Below, one piece after another: positions 9,027-20,135 of a stretch of DNA of 64,000 bases (position 1 is the first letter of the stretch; the number at the start of each line of letters is the position of its first letter). The notes under the pieces were generated by a model, which saw only the letters and a list, made by a program, of their open reading frames with translations, had not been told where the DNA came from and did no database searches. The DNA comes from CAZVRZ01 sp964629965 (GTDB taxonomy: Bacteria > Chloroflexota > Anaerolineae > Anaerolineales > UBA4823): contig CAZVRZ010000009.1 in NCBI GenBank assembly GCA_964629965.1, forward strand, positions 1 through 64,000, read 5' to 3'. Made by a program: the position numbers and the translations under genes.

Positions 9027-10769
9027 ATGTCTGCGGTTAGGATTGCCTGTATTATGATGCGCAAACGTTATCGCCGTATTGTGTTCTTCTTTGCTCGCCT
9101 GATCGCCTGGTTGGCGATTTGTGATATCGTTTTGCCCTGGCTGGGCTTTCGGTCCTGGGCTCAGCGCACGCGCCCCGAACGGCTGCGCAAGGCGGCGACC
9201 CAATTCCGCAGCCTGGCGATCCAAATGGGCGGCGTGATGATCAAAGTGGGGCAGTTCATGTCTACCCGGGCGGATGTCTTGCCGGTGGAGATTACCCGGG
9301 AACTGGCCGGCCTGCAAGACGAGGTGCCGCCGGAACGGTTCGAAGATATCCGCCAGGTAGCCGAAAAAGATCTCGGGCGGCCGCTGGAGCAGGAGTTTGT
9401 TTTTTTCGATCCCAACCCGGTGGCGGCTGCTTCGCTGGGCCAGGTTCACCAGGCACGCTTGTGGCAGGACGATACCTGGGATCAGAGCGCCGGTCGGGAA
9501 GCCGGGACGCAAACGCGCCCACAGGAAGAGGGGCAAGTGAATGTGGTCGTGAAGATCCAAAGACCCAACATCGAGCAGTTGATCGCCACGGATGTGGCGG
9601 CCTTGCAAACGGTGGGAAAATGGCTGTCTCGCTATCCGCCGATTCGCAAGCGGGCCGATGTTCCTGCCCTGCTGGCAGAGTTTGGCCATATCTTGGGGCA
9701 AGAGATCGATTACATCCAGGAAGGCAATCATGCCGAGACCTTCGCAGCCAACTTCAAGGAGTATGCCGGCGTGCGGGTGCCGCGGGTGGCCTGGTCTCAC
9801 ACCACCCGGCGCGTGCTCACCCTGGAAGACGTGACCGGGATCAAGATCGCAGATCACCAGGCGCTTGCCGAGGCCGGCATTCAGGGGCCGGAAGTGGCCA
9901 GCCGGTTGTTGACCATTTACCTGAAGCAGATCTTTGACGATGGCTTTTTCCACGCGGATCCTCACCCGGGCAACTTGTTCATCAATGTGACCGGCCAAGA
10001 CGCCCAGGGCAAGGTTACCTGGGAGCTGGTTCTGGTGGATTTTGGCATGGTGGGCACGATCCCGCCTAACACCCGGCATGCTTTGCGTGAAATGATCGTG
10101 GCGGTGGGCACTCAGGATTCGCCCCGCCTGGTGCGCGCTTACCAAACGCTGGGGGCGCTGCTGCCGTCGGCGGATATAGAACTGCTGGAAAGGGCCCAGG
10201 TCAAAGCCTTCGAACAGTTTTGGGGCAAAAGCATGACCGAGCTGCTCAACGTTTCTCACCAAGAGATCATGCAGCTCGCCCATGAATTTCGGGGCCTGAT
10301 CTATGATATGCCCTTCCAGGTTCCGCACAACCTGATCTTTCTGGGGCGGGCAGTGGGCCTCTTATCTGGGATGTGCACGGGCCTGGACCCGGACTTTAAC
10401 TTCTGGGCCATCCTGGCGCCTTATGCCCAGCGCATGGTGACGGAAGAAGTTACCTCGCCAAAATATTGGTTCAATGAGCTGGGCCAACTGGTGCAAAAGC
10501 TGCTTTCTTTGCCGCAGAGGACCGACGCCGTGCTGGCAAAGATGGAGCAGGGCAAGTTCACTGTCCAGGATACGAAATTGACCGTGCAGCTCAGGCGCCT
10601 TGAGATGGCGGTTGGCCGCGTGGCGGCCGGCATTGTTTTTGCGGCCATGCTGTTGGGCAGCATCCTGCTATTCCAGGCGAACAGCCAGGTGTACGCCCGC
10701 ATCCTATTGGCAGGCGCCTTGATCTCCCTGGCCTGGATCATTTTGGCCAGGCCGGCGAAAGATTCGTAA
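9027..10769 (+). CDS. ABC1/UbiB family atypical kinase
   Basis: A 580-residue member of the ABC1/ADCK/UbiB family. Seen motifs are the KxGQ motif in KVGQFMSTRADVLP, the alanine-rich AAASLGQVH loop, the catalytic FHADPHPGNLF and the metal-binding LVDFGMVG. Two TM helices close the protein (about 530-575), as in UbiB proteins that sit at the membrane and support quinone or other lipid biosynthesis. The first ATG (9027) has AAGG four bases upstream, but ATG codons at 9054 and 9057 start the more conserved MRKRYRRIVFFFARL segment and are equally possible. A TAAAAT at 9023-9028 would favour the later starts. Confidence 0.88.
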   Translation: MSAVRIACIMMRKRYRRIVFFFARLIAWLAICDIVLPWLGFRSWAQRTRPERLRKAATQFRSLAIQMGGVMIKVGQFMSTRADVLPVEITRELAGLQDEVPPERFEDIRQVAEKDLGRPLEQEFVFFDPNPVAAASLGQVHQARLWQDDTWDQSAGREAGTQTRPQEEGQVNVVVKIQRPNIEQLIATDVAALQTVGKWLSRYPPIRKRADVPALLAEFGHILGQEIDYIQEGNHAETFAANFKEYAGVRVPRVAWSHTTRRVLTLEDVTGIKIADHQALAEAGIQGPEVASRLLTIYLKQIFDDGFFHADPHPGNLFINVTGQDAQGKVTWELVLVDFGMVGTIPPNTRHALREMIVAVGTQDSPRLVRAYQTLGALLPSADIELLERAQVKAFEQFWGKSMTELLNVSHQEIMQLAHEFRGLIYDMPFQVPHNLIFLGRAVGLLSGMCTGLDPDFNFWAILAPYAQRMVTEEVTSPKYWFNELGQLVQKLLSLPQRTDAVLAKMEQGKFTVQDTKLTVQLRRLEMAVGRVAAGIVFAAMLLGSILLFQANSQVYARILLAGALISLAWIILARPAKDS

Positions 10770-10818
10770 AAACAGAGGACAAATGAGTGAAAAATGATGC
10801 ATGGCTATTTCAAGAAAG

Positions 10819-10935
10819 GCGTGTCGCTGCGAGAAGGGCGTTCTGTGCCCGCCGAAGCAGCCCCCCAGCAAGCTGAGATGAGTACATCTCTGGGAGATTG
10901 CTTCCCCCGGCCAAGAGCGCCGGTGTCGCAACGAG
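10819..10935. repeat. Dispersed palindrome-ended repeat, copy 1
   Basis: This copy lies in the 310-base gap between the ABC1 kinase and trxB. It begins with GTGTCGCTGCGAG and ends with CGCCGGTGTCGCAACGAG, with the internal GGGAGATTGCTTCCCCCGG shared with the copies near 21.7, 32.8 and 48.8 kb. No coding sequence is evident. The rest of the gap holds only the trxB promoter region. Confidence 0.75.
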
Positions 10936-11028
10936 TTGTATTCAACTCACATGCCACAAAGATGCTTGGTTGTCAAACATTCTTGAAAAGGCCATAAAAA
11001 ATGATGGCCCGCAGGAAGCCAGTTCGCG

Positions 11029-11034
11029 TATAAT
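11029..11034 (+). promoter_or_regulatory. -10 element upstream of trxB
   Basis: A perfect TATAAT lies 45 bases before the trxB start codon. No convincing -35 hexamer is found at the right distance. Confidence 0.5.
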
Positions 11035-11079
11035 AGGGGGCTGGAGAAACAATCCTTGATCTTGGCCAGAGGAGACGAA

Positions 11080-13015
<1,936 letters not shown>

Positions 13016-13096
13016 AATCATCGTGCGCCTGGGATGAGGGCAGAATAGCAGCCCCTTCCCGGGTGAACGGTATCATTATATTTTTGGAGGAATAGT

Positions 13097-14407
13097 ATGA
13101 TCATTCAAGACAAAATCAATGCCCAACTGCCGCTATGGCGAGAGCGGGTGCGTAAACTGGTCAAGGAAAGCGGCGAGGTGAAGATAGACACCGTGACCAT
13201 CGGCCAGACTTACGGCGGCATGCGCAACGTGAAGAGCATGGTATCGGATATCTCTTATGTGGATCCCACCGAAGGCATCCGTCTGCGCGGCTATACCATC
13301 CCCGAGCTGCTGGAAATGCTGCCCAAACCTGAGGGCGCCGAGATGCCTTACGTGGGCGGCTTGTATTACCTGCTGCTGGTGGGTGAAGCGCCTACCAAAG
13401 AAGAAGCCCTGGCTGTGGAGAAGGAATGGAAACAGCGCTCCCAGGTGCCTGCTTATATTTTCGATGTGCTGCGCGCCATGCCGGCCGATATGCACCCAAT
13501 GACCATGTTCTCGGCGGCGGTCCTGCTGCTGCAGCGCGACTCCGTTTTTGCCAGCCAGTATGCCGCCGGCATGAAAAAAGACGTTTATTGGATTCCCATG
13601 TTGGAAGACAGCATGAACTTGACTGCCAAGCTGCCCACTATTGCGGCTTTCATCTACCGTTTGAAGTACAAACAGGGCAGCATCATTGCTTCTGATCCCG
13701 ACTTGGATTGGGGCGCCGACTTCGCTCATATGATGGGCACCACGGCTCCCGGTTACGATGACCTGTCGCGCCTGTATTTCTTGCTGCACTCAGATCACGA
13801 GAGCGGCAATGCCAGCGCGCATGCCACTCACCTGGTGGCTTCTACTCTTTCCGATATCTATTATGCTGCCTCGGGCGGGTTGAATGCCCTGGCAGGCCCG
13901 CTGCATGGCCTGGCGAACCAGGAGTGCCTGGGATGGCTGTTGGGCGTTTACCAGAAATACCAGGGAGTGCCGTCCCGCGAAGAACTGCGGAAATTCGCCT
14001 GGGATACTCTGAACGGCGGGCAGGTGATCCCGGGATACGGGCACGCTGTGCTGCGCAAGACCGACCCGCGCTTCACTGCGCAATACAAGTATGCCCAGGA
14101 CCACTTCCCAGATGACGAGCTCTTCCGCCTGGCGGCGCTGGTCTATGAAGTGATCCCCGAGGTGCTCATTGAGCAGGGCAAGGCGAAGGATCCCTGGCCG
14201 AACGTGGATGCCATCAGCGGCGCCTTGCAGTACCATTATGGCGTGGTCGAGTTCGATTTCTATACCGTTTTGTTTGGCGTCAGCCGGTTGTTGGGCGTTT
14301 CGGCGAACACCGTCTGGGCCAGGGCGCTTGGGCAGCCGATCGAACGGCCCAAATCGCTGACCACGGCGATGCTGGAGAAGATCGCCGGCGAGGCCAAGGC
14401 AGCGTAG
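13097..14407 (+). CDS. gltA: Citrate synthase, mitochondrial-like type
   Basis: A 436-residue citrate synthase that condenses oxaloacetate and acetyl-CoA. Catalytic residues are visible as His270 in GPLHGLANQE, His316 in PGYGHAVLRKTDPR and Asp387 in EFDFYTVLFGVSR. The HSDHESGN segment, the long N-terminal region and the GLANQECLGWL wording are closer to the eukaryotic mitochondrial subfamily than to the hexameric E. coli enzyme. GGAGGAATAGT precedes the ATG. It follows mdh by 81 bases and is closed by a strong hairpin. Gene symbol is by function, not orthology to E. coli. Confidence 0.95.
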   Translation: MIIQDKINAQLPLWRERVRKLVKESGEVKIDTVTIGQTYGGMRNVKSMVSDISYVDPTEGIRLRGYTIPELLEMLPKPEGAEMPYVGGLYYLLLVGEAPTKEEALAVEKEWKQRSQVPAYIFDVLRAMPADMHPMTMFSAAVLLLQRDSVFASQYAAGMKKDVYWIPMLEDSMNLTAKLPTIAAFIYRLKYKQGSIIASDPDLDWGADFAHMMGTTAPGYDDLSRLYFLLHSDHESGNASAHATHLVASTLSDIYYAASGGLNALAGPLHGLANQECLGWLLGVYQKYQGVPSREELRKFAWDTLNGGQVIPGYGHAVLRKTDPRFTAQYKYAQDHFPDDELFRLAALVYEVIPEVLIEQGKAKDPWPNVDAISGALQYHYGVVEFDFYTVLFGVSRLLGVSANTVWARALGQPIERPKSLTTAMLEKIAGEAKAA

Positions 14408-14425
14408 GATTTCTTTGGTTAAATA

Positions 14426-14462
14426 AAGACCGGTGTTTGCGCTTTGGCCAAACACCGGTCTT
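14426..14462. terminator. Shared hairpin terminator between convergent genes
   Basis: A perfect 14-bp stem, AAGACCGGTGTTTG with CAAACACCGGTCTT, has a 9-base loop. It lies between the stop codons of citrate synthase and the LysM gene, which converge, and the flanks are A/T-rich on both sides, so it can serve both. Confidence 0.85.
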
Positions 14463-14474
14463 CTATTTAAGGGG

Positions 14475-15632
14475 TTAAGGGGTAGGATTTGCCGCCGGCG
14501 CCGTACCGCCAGACCAGGTGAAGACGCGTGGGAAACTGCCGAGCCCGGCGGAGGTCCAGGTGATGTTACCGCTCTCATCGCTGCCGAACTGCCGCACCAC
14601 CTCCACCCACCAGCGCAGAACGTGGGGCGTGCTTTCTTTTGGCCGGATGGTGGCAGGCACGATGTATTTCGTGTCGGTCACGTAATCGACAATCTTTTGG
14701 CCCTCGCCAATGGTCACATCCATGACGGTGACGGCATAGGCCTCGTTTTCGGCCAGCGTGCCCACAGAAGCCCATTGCAAGGTGACCGAATCGTTGGCGA
14801 AAGTGAAAGGTGCACCGTCAGCCGGCAGCAGCAGGTTGGGAGCCTGATAAGGCGGCGGCGGGGATGGCGTGGGAGAGGGGCCTGGGGTGGCAAACCGCAA
14901 ACACAGCGGGATGATGATGGGTTGGCCGAGGAAGACAGAGTCGCCTGGTAAACCGTTATATTCCCGCAGAACGGCCATCGGTATGTTGTAGGTAATAGAA
15001 ATGGCGCTCAGGGTGTCATTCTCTTGAACGACGTACTCGATCTTTTCGCAGGCCGCTTCGGTTTGTTCGGCCGGTCCCATGGTCGCAGAAGGAAGCGGGG
15101 TGTTGGTGGGGGTAGGCTGCGGAATCAGCAGCGGCTGGTTCTCGTACAGGGTATCGCAGGTGGTAGGCAAATTGTTCAGCGAGACGATACTCTGAACCGA
15201 GATCTGGTAAAAGGCTGCAATCCCGATACAGGTATCTCCGATCTTGACCCGGTAGGTAACGGGCGTCATGCTGGGCTCGGGAGTGTTGGTCAGGGTGGGT
15301 GGAGCCTCGGTGGGAGTGGGCGTCACAGTGACGGTGATGGTGGGGGTGTTGGTCACCGTGGGTGGAATGATCATGTCAGGCGTTTTGCGGCCTGCCAGGT
15401 ACATCAAACCAGCGCCGACGATGAGGAACACCGCTAGCAGCAGGATGGCAACGGGCAGGCTGAGCGTCACTTCGGGCATCCGGTTGGTCTGGATCGTCTT
15501 GCCGGCCTGCGTCGATTTGCTGCTGGAGCTGAGATCGGCTCCGCAAACCAGGCAGCGAGCAGACTCGGCGCTGATGCGAGTGCCGCATGTTGGACAGAGT
15601 TTGGTGGGTGTAGATATAGGTTCTTTGCTCAT
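14475..15632 (-). CDS. Zinc-ribbon, TM and double LysM protein
   Basis: A 385-residue protein of modular design. An N-terminal zinc ribbon (CPTCGTRI then CLVCGAD) is followed by a TM helix (about 58-78), a PT-rich linker, and two LysM domains (TYRVKIGDTCIGIAAFYQIS and EYVVQENDTLSAISITYNIP) separated by a second PT linker. A C-terminal beta-rich region (LQWASVGTLAENEAYAVTV) resembles an Ig-like fold. LysM domains bind peptidoglycan or related glycans, so the C-terminal part should lie outside the membrane. The ATG at 15632 begins MSKEP just before the zinc ribbon; an upstream in-frame start at 15713 would add 27 residues lying over the promoter. Confidence 0.85.
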   Translation of the reverse strand: MSKEPISTPTKLCPTCGTRISAESARCLVCGADLSSSSKSTQAGKTIQTNRMPEVTLSLPVAILLLAVFLIVGAGLMYLAGRKTPDMIIPPTVTNTPTITVTVTPTPTEAPPTLTNTPEPSMTPVTYRVKIGDTCIGIAAFYQISVQSIVSLNNLPTTCDTLYENQPLLIPQPTPTNTPLPSATMGPAEQTEAACEKIEYVVQENDTLSAISITYNIPMAVLREYNGLPGDSVFLGQPIIIPLCLRFATPGPSPTPSPPPPYQAPNLLLPADGAPFTFANDSVTLQWASVGTLAENEAYAVTVMDVTIGEGQKIVDYVTDTKYIVPATIRPKESTPHVLRWWVEVVRQFGSDESGNITWTSAGLGSFPRVFTWSGGTAPAANPTP

Positions 15633-15668
15633 ATATATTCTATCGGGGCTGTTTACCCGGACTTGCGG

Positions 15669-15696
15669 ATTATACCAGTGTTTTTGCAGATCACAA
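15669..15696 (-). promoter_or_regulatory. Promoter of the LysM gene
   Basis: On the minus strand TTGTGA (15696-15691) and TATAAT (15674-15669) are separated by 16 bases, about 37 bases before the chosen start. Confidence 0.6.
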
Positions 15697-15774
15697 AGTG
15701 GATGAAAACGCACCTGCAGAACTATTTGTACTCAACTCAATGTCCAAGATGGTATACTCTGCCCAGGTGCAGCG

Positions 15775-16974
15775 ATGCCAGGGAATTACAGCCTATATTT
15801 TCATATACCTTTCTGCCGCCAGCGTTGTCATTATTGTGATTTTAACACATATGCCGGCCTGGAAGAACTGATCCCGGCTTATACGCGCGCCCTGTGCGCC
15901 GAGATCGTCCAGGTGGGCCGGGCAGCGGGAGAGGCTTTGCCGGTTCATACGGTTTACTTTGGCGGAGGCACACCCTCCTTGCTGCCTGCCGCCGCGCTGG
16001 GGGATATCTTGCAGGCTGTGCGGGCGGCTTTCGATTGCCTGCCGGAGCTGGAAGTGACCATCGAAGCCAACCCTGGCACTTTGAGCCTTGCATACCTGCG
16101 CGAGATCAGCCGGCTGGGAGTCAACCGCCTCAGCCTGGGGATGCAGTCGGCGCAGGCTGAAGAACTGCGCCTTTTGGGACGCCGGCACACGTTGGATGAT
16201 GTCCAACGTGCGGTGGCCTGGGCCCGGCAGGCTGGGCTGGAAAACCTGAACCTGGACCTGATCTACGGCATCCCCGGCCAGGACCTGGCGAGCTGGGAAG
16301 GTTCGCTGCGGGCGGCGCTCGCCTGGCAGCCGCAGCACCTATCGCTGTATGCCCTGACCATCGAGACCGGCACGCCTTTGCAGCGCCAGGCGGCGCAGGG
16401 GCTGCTGGCAGAAGTGGATGATGACCTGGCGGCGGATATGTATGAACTGGCTCAAGAGCGTTTAGCAGCGGCTGGGTTCGAGCAGTATGAGATCTCCAAC
16501 TGGGCGCGGCGCAACGCAGCGGGGCGGCTGCTGGCTGCGCGGCACAACTTGCAATATTGGCGCTCAGAGCCGTACCTGGGTTTTGGCGCGGGAGCGCACG
16601 GATACGCCAACGGCTGGCGCACGGCGAACGCACTCTCGCCGGCGGTCTATATCCAACGCCTGCAGCTCGCCGGCGATGAAAGCCATCTGGAATTTCCCTG
16701 CTCGCGGGCAGTGGAGGAGAGCAGGCCGCTTTCGATCTCCGATGAAATGGGCGAATTGATGATCATGGGCCTGCGCCTGACCGAGGAGGGAGTATCCCGC
16801 CAGAAGTTCCGCCAGCGTTTTGGCCAGGAGCTGGAGCAGGCTTATCCCGGCGAGATCGCCCGCCTGATCGGGCAGGGCCTGCTGGAATGGACCGGCCCCG
16901 GCGCAGAAGATCGTTTGCGCCTTACCAGGCGGGGCTATTTGCTGGGCAACGTGGCCTTTCGCGAATTTGTGTGA
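15775..16974 (+). CDS. hemW: Radical SAM heme chaperone HemW
   Basis: A 399-residue radical SAM protein related to oxygen-independent coproporphyrinogen oxidase. The 4Fe-4S cluster motif is Cys14-x3-Cys18-x2-Cys21 in PFCRQRCHYCDF. The HemW-type features are GGGTPSLL, the NLDLIYGIPGQ strand, the LYALTIETGTPL segment and the FGAGAHGY motif. HemW binds heme and delivers it to membrane enzymes rather than oxidising coproporphyrinogen; the extra cysteine found in true HemN motifs (CxxxCxxCxC) is absent here, supporting HemW. A TATACT lies at 15752-15757. The polyprenyl synthase gene converges with it 3 bases after its stop. Confidence 0.9.
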   Translation: MPGNYSLYFHIPFCRQRCHYCDFNTYAGLEELIPAYTRALCAEIVQVGRAAGEALPVHTVYFGGGTPSLLPAAALGDILQAVRAAFDCLPELEVTIEANPGTLSLAYLREISRLGVNRLSLGMQSAQAEELRLLGRRHTLDDVQRAVAWARQAGLENLNLDLIYGIPGQDLASWEGSLRAALAWQPQHLSLYALTIETGTPLQRQAAQGLLAEVDDDLAADMYELAQERLAAAGFEQYEISNWARRNAAGRLLAARHNLQYWRSEPYLGFGAGAHGYANGWRTANALSPAVYIQRLQLAGDESHLEFPCSRAVEESRPLSISDEMGELMIMGLRLTEEGVSRQKFRQRFGQELEQAYPGEIARLIGQGLLEWTGPGAEDRLRLTRRGYLLGNVAFREFV

Positions 16975-16977
16975 CCT

Positions 16978-17991
16978 TCACGCCTGGCGCTTGACCAGCA
17001 TGTGGGTCAATTCTTGCAAAGCCAGGCCGGCTTCGCCGTGTGCGCCGGCGCGCTCCAGGGCTTGCAAAGCCTGCTGGGAGTGCCGTTCGACGGCTTGCTG
17101 CGTATCGTCCTGAGCTCCTTCGGCAGCCAATAGGCGGGCCAGCTCGCCCACCTCGGGTGCGGCGATGGGCCCTTGCAGCCAGCGCCGCGCAAAATCTCCC
17201 TGGCGTTCCAGCCCATAAATGACCGGCAGGGATTTCTTGCCTGTCACCAGGTCGCTTTCGGCCGATTTGCCCGTCTGGGCCGTGTCGCCCCAGATGCCCA
17301 GCCAGTCGTCCTGGGCCTGGAAAGCCAATCCCAACGAATGGCCAAAATCACGATAAGCCTGGCGGACCCGGCGCGGCGCCTGCGCCGCCAGCGCGCCCAG
17401 CTCGCAACAGCACGCCAGCAGGGCGGCCGTCTTTCCAGAGACCATCTGCCAGTAATCTTGCCTGGCCAGGTCGCGCCTCTGTTCGTAGGCAATGTCCAGG
17501 TGCTGCCCCTGGGTCAATGCCAGGCAGGTCTGCAGGAGCGTATGCGTTGCCTGGCAGGCGATCCGGAATGTGGAGCTAGCTTCCAGGTCATGGGCGGCCA
17601 GGTGCGCCAGGGTGAACATGGCGTCGCCGGTGTTGAGTGCCTGGGGAATGCCCCACTTGGCCCACAGGGTGGGGCGGCCGCGCCGCAAGGGGCTGTTATC
17701 TTCGATATCGTCATGGATCAGGGAGAAATTGTGGATCAGCTCGACGGCTGCGGCAGCCGGCAGCGCCTCTTGCCAGTTCCCGCCGGCCGCAGCCGCGCTC
17801 AACAAGACCAAGGCCGGGCGGACGCGCTTGCCCTGGGCGGCCGGGCCGGCGCCTTCGCCTTCCCAGCCCAGGTGATAGGCCATCATTTCGTGTAGAAAAT
17901 CGTACCCCGGTGTGCGTAAGGAGTCTACATGTCTATGCAGTTCGGTTTCGATCGCCGGCAGGTATTCTGCCAAGAGTTGTTGGAGAGACAT
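16978..17991 (-). CDS. Polyprenyl (farnesyl/geranylgeranyl) diphosphate synthase
   Basis: A 337-residue trans-isoprenyl diphosphate synthase. The first aspartate-rich motif is DDIED at 94-98, preceded by ELIHNFSLIH and followed by the RRGRPTLW segment. The second motif appears as QAQDDWLGIWGD, where the third Asp of DDxxD is Gly, a form common in actinobacterial and Chloroflexi-like enzymes. Residues near 86-93 that set chain length include bulky side chains, so a short product (C15-C20) is likely but not certain. An AAAGGA site precedes the start. It follows the type 2 IPP isomerase on the same strand by 42 bases, forming an isoprenoid pair. Confidence 0.9.
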   Translation of the reverse strand: MSLQQLLAEYLPAIETELHRHVDSLRTPGYDFLHEMMAYHLGWEGEGAGPAAQGKRVRPALVLLSAAAAGGNWQEALPAAAAVELIHNFSLIHDDIEDNSPLRRGRPTLWAKWGIPQALNTGDAMFTLAHLAAHDLEASSTFRIACQATHTLLQTCLALTQGQHLDIAYEQRRDLARQDYWQMVSGKTAALLACCCELGALAAQAPRRVRQAYRDFGHSLGLAFQAQDDWLGIWGDTAQTGKSAESDLVTGKKSLPVIYGLERQGDFARRWLQGPIAAPEVGELARLLAAEGAQDDTQQAVERHSQQALQALERAGAHGEAGLALQELTHMLVKRQA

Positions 17992-18033
17992 GGCGTGGTT
18001 CCTTTGTGATCGCCGAGAAGCTGCCTGCCCGGC

Positions 18034-19068
18034 TTAACCAATTGAGATGAGCTTATCCTGGCGCAGCTCGGCCAGGCTGCCGGCGCCGCAGGCAAACATG
18101 CAGATCTGGGTCTCGCGGCACATGTCTGCGATGGTCTGTGAGACTTCATCCGTGCTCTGCACAGCGGCTTTCAGGAATGGCCCGGCCAGGCCTGCCAACG
18201 AGGCGCCTAGCGCCAGGCACTTGGCCACTTCCACGCCCGAGCGCAGCCCGCCGGAAGCCAGGATGGGCATGCCCGGAGCCGCGGTGCGCACGTTCTGGAT
18301 GGCCTCGGCGGTGGGGATGCCCCAATCGATGAAGGCGCTCGCCAGGCGCGCGAGCCTTTCGCTCCGGGCGCGGTGCATTTCTACCTGAGACCAGGAAGTG
18401 CCGCCGGCGCCGGCTACATCGATGGCGGAGACGCCGCAGTTGGCCAGCAGGCGCACATCATCTTGAGAAAATCCCCAGCCCACTTCTTTGGCGATGACGG
18501 GCACTGCTAACGAGCGGCAAACTTGCTCGATCTGGCGGGCCAGGTGGGCAAAGTTCACCTCGCCTTCCGGTTGGATGGCCTCTTGCAGGGGGTTGAGGTG
18601 CAGGATGAGTGCGTCCGCCTCGATCATTTCTACCGCCCGCCGGCAGTGGTCGACGGTGTACCCATAGTTGAGCTGCACCGCGCCCAGGTTGGCAAACAGC
18701 AGGATACCCGGTGCATAACGGCGCACCTGGAACGAAGCAGCCAGCTCGGGCTGCTCGAGGGCGGCGCGCTGCGAGCCAACCCCCATGGCGATCCCTGCCT
18801 GCTGGGCGGCCTGCGCCAGGCGAGCATTGATCAGGGTGGCCTGTTCTGCCCCGCCGGTGATCGAAGAGATCAAGAGGGGTGCGGCCAGGGTTTTGCCAAA
18901 CAGGTTTGTCTGCAGGCTGACCTGCTCCAGGTCCAGCTCGGGCAGGGCGCGGTGGATGAAACGGTACCTTTCCAGGCCGGTCGTCAACCCTGAGCGCACA
19001 TCCTTTTCGAGGTTGATGCGGATGTGGTCTGTTTTCCTTGAACTGATGTCGTGCGTAACTTTTGCCAT
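18034..19068 (-). CDS. fni: Isopentenyl-diphosphate delta-isomerase, type 2
   Basis: A 344-residue FMN-dependent isomerase that interconverts IPP and DMAPP. Seen family features are the N-terminal [21 protein letters not shown] (FMN site), the GSQRAALE segment, [22 protein letters not shown] and the ASGGLRSG phosphate-binding loop. The gene is followed by the polyprenyl synthase, so the two supply isoprenoid precursors and chains. A clear sigma-70-type promoter lies just upstream, divergent from the acpP promoter. Confidence 0.95.
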   Translation of the reverse strand: MAKVTHDISSRKTDHIRINLEKDVRSGLTTGLERYRFIHRALPELDLEQVSLQTNLFGKTLAAPLLISSITGGAEQATLINARLAQAAQQAGIAMGVGSQRAALEQPELAASFQVRRYAPGILLFANLGAVQLNYGYTVDHCRRAVEMIEADALILHLNPLQEAIQPEGEVNFAHLARQIEQVCRSLAVPVIAKEVGWGFSQDDVRLLANCGVSAIDVAGAGGTSWSQVEMHRARSERLARLASAFIDWGIPTAEAIQNVRTAAPGMPILASGGLRSGVEVAKCLALGASLAGLAGPFLKAAVQSTDEVSQTIADMCRETQICMFACGAGSLAELRQDKLISIG

Positions 19069-19095
19069 GGGTTAGTGTTCCTGTGAGATGAGGTA

Positions 19096-19124
19096 ATCTT
19101 ACCAGCCCGTTATAGCACTGTCAA
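19096..19124 (-). promoter_or_regulatory. Promoter of the isoprenoid gene pair
   Basis: On the minus strand TTGACA (19124-19119) and TAAGAT (19101-19096) are 17 bases apart, about 28 bases before the fni start codon. Confidence 0.75.
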
Positions 19125-19136
19125 TCAAAATGGTAC

Positions 19137-19164
19137 TTGACAGATTGCGCGTCAAGATTACAAT
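19137..19164 (+). promoter_or_regulatory. Promoter of acpP
   Basis: TTGACA at 19137-19142 and TACAAT at 19159-19164 are 16 bases apart. The box lies 43 bases before the acpP start and diverges from the fni promoter. Confidence 0.8.
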
Positions 19165-19207
19165 TGCCCCAAACTGGGTTATTCAACCAACAAGGAGGTT
19201 ATTTCTA

Positions 19208-19447
19208 ATGGATAATGTTTTAGAAGGAATCAAGGCGATCATCGTTGATCTGCTGGGTGTTGATGAGGCCAAGGTTTTACCCGAAGCGCGCTTCCGCGAA
19301 GACCTGGGAGCCGACTCGCTTGACCTGGTCGAATTGATCATGGCTTTTGAAGATAAGTTCGAAAGCGAGATCTCCGACGAAGATGCCCAGAACATCAAGA
19401 CTGTGGGAGAAGCGGTCAAGTACATCCAAGACCGGATGCAAGCCTAA
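19208..19447 (+). CDS. acpP: Acyl carrier protein
   Basis: A 79-residue acidic acyl carrier protein. Ser37 in [10 protein letters not shown] is the phosphopantetheine attachment site, and the helix II and III sequences ([12 protein letters not shown] and [12 protein letters not shown]) are typical. It carries acyl chains in fatty acid synthesis. The ATG at 19208 follows AAGGAGGTT (19192-19200), so the longer in-frame TTG reading from 19130 is rejected; it would run through the promoter. The gene stands alone rather than in a fab cluster and is closed by a perfect 17-bp hairpin. Confidence 0.97.
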   Translation: MDNVLEGIKAIIVDLLGVDEAKVLPEARFREDLGADSLDLVELIMAFEDKFESEISDEDAQNIKTVGEAVKYIQDRMQA

Positions 19448-19464
19448 TCTAAACGAACAATTGA

Positions 19465-19501
19465 CCAATAGAGGCGCAGGGATTCCCTGCGCCTCTATTG
19501 G
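19465..19501 (+). terminator. Perfect 17-bp hairpin after acpP
   Basis: CCAATAGAGGCGCAGGG and its exact reverse complement are separated by only ATT. No T run follows, so it may act as a transcript stabiliser as much as a terminator. Confidence 0.7.
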
Positions 19502-19569
19502 TATTATGTGGTATAACCGGGCCACAATCTGTATGATTGCCTGAAAATGCGTTGGATTTGGAGGAGAAA

Positions 19570-20094
19570 ATGAAGAAGAAAACACTGTCATGCCTGGCAG
19601 CAGCCCTTCTGTTGTTCACATTGTGGCTATCGGCCTGCGTACCTCAAAAGGGAGCTACTCCCATGCCGCCGACCATCACCCCGGCTCCTACCCGGCAGCA
19701 GCCGTCTGCTACGCCGGTCTCAGAAGGCGGCGCGACGCAACCGGAAGCCGAGACCCCTACCGAACCCGCCTCCGCAGGCGAAACCACACCGGCAATAGAT
19801 GCGCAGCCCGAGGATGTACCCATCCTGGATGGCGCCTACAAACTCGAAATCTCGAAAGACGGCACCAACATCGCTTACACGGTGGATGGCGATATCGAAG
19901 TCCACATGAAAAGCCTGGCTGAAAAGTTAGAAGCGGCGGGCTGGGTAGCGACCCGCAATCCCGACAGCGCCACGGCTTCGATGGGAACCATGCTGCGGCA
20001 GAAGGAAAATGGCGATCGCGTGACGATCTCGCTGCAGTATAACGCCAAGGCGAATTTTGTGATCATCCGCATGACGGTGCTGCGAGCTCCATAG
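19570..20094 (+). CDS. Small lipoprotein of unknown function
   Basis: A 174-residue exported protein. The signal peptide begins MKKKTLSCLAAALLLF and ends in the lipobox LSAC, so the mature protein should be lipid-anchored at Cys22. A linker rich in Pro, Thr, Ala and Glu (about 25-85) precedes a compact C-terminal domain (about 88-174) with LDGAYKLEISKDGTNIAY, KLEAAGWVATR and VTISLQYNAKANFVIIRM. The ATG at 19570 follows GGAGGAG at 19559-19565; a TTG at 19537 would spoil the signal peptide. I do not recognise the C-terminal domain. Confidence 0.8.
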   Translation: MKKKTLSCLAAALLLFTLWLSACVPQKGATPMPPTITPAPTRQQPSATPVSEGGATQPEAETPTEPASAGETTPAIDAQPEDVPILDGAYKLEISKDGTNIAYTVDGDIEVHMKSLAEKLEAAGWVATRNPDSATASMGTMLRQKENGDRVTISLQYNAKANFVIIRMTVLRAP

Positions 20095-20135
20095 AATAGA
20101 ATAAAATATCCATGTTTCCCATAAGGGCCGGTTTC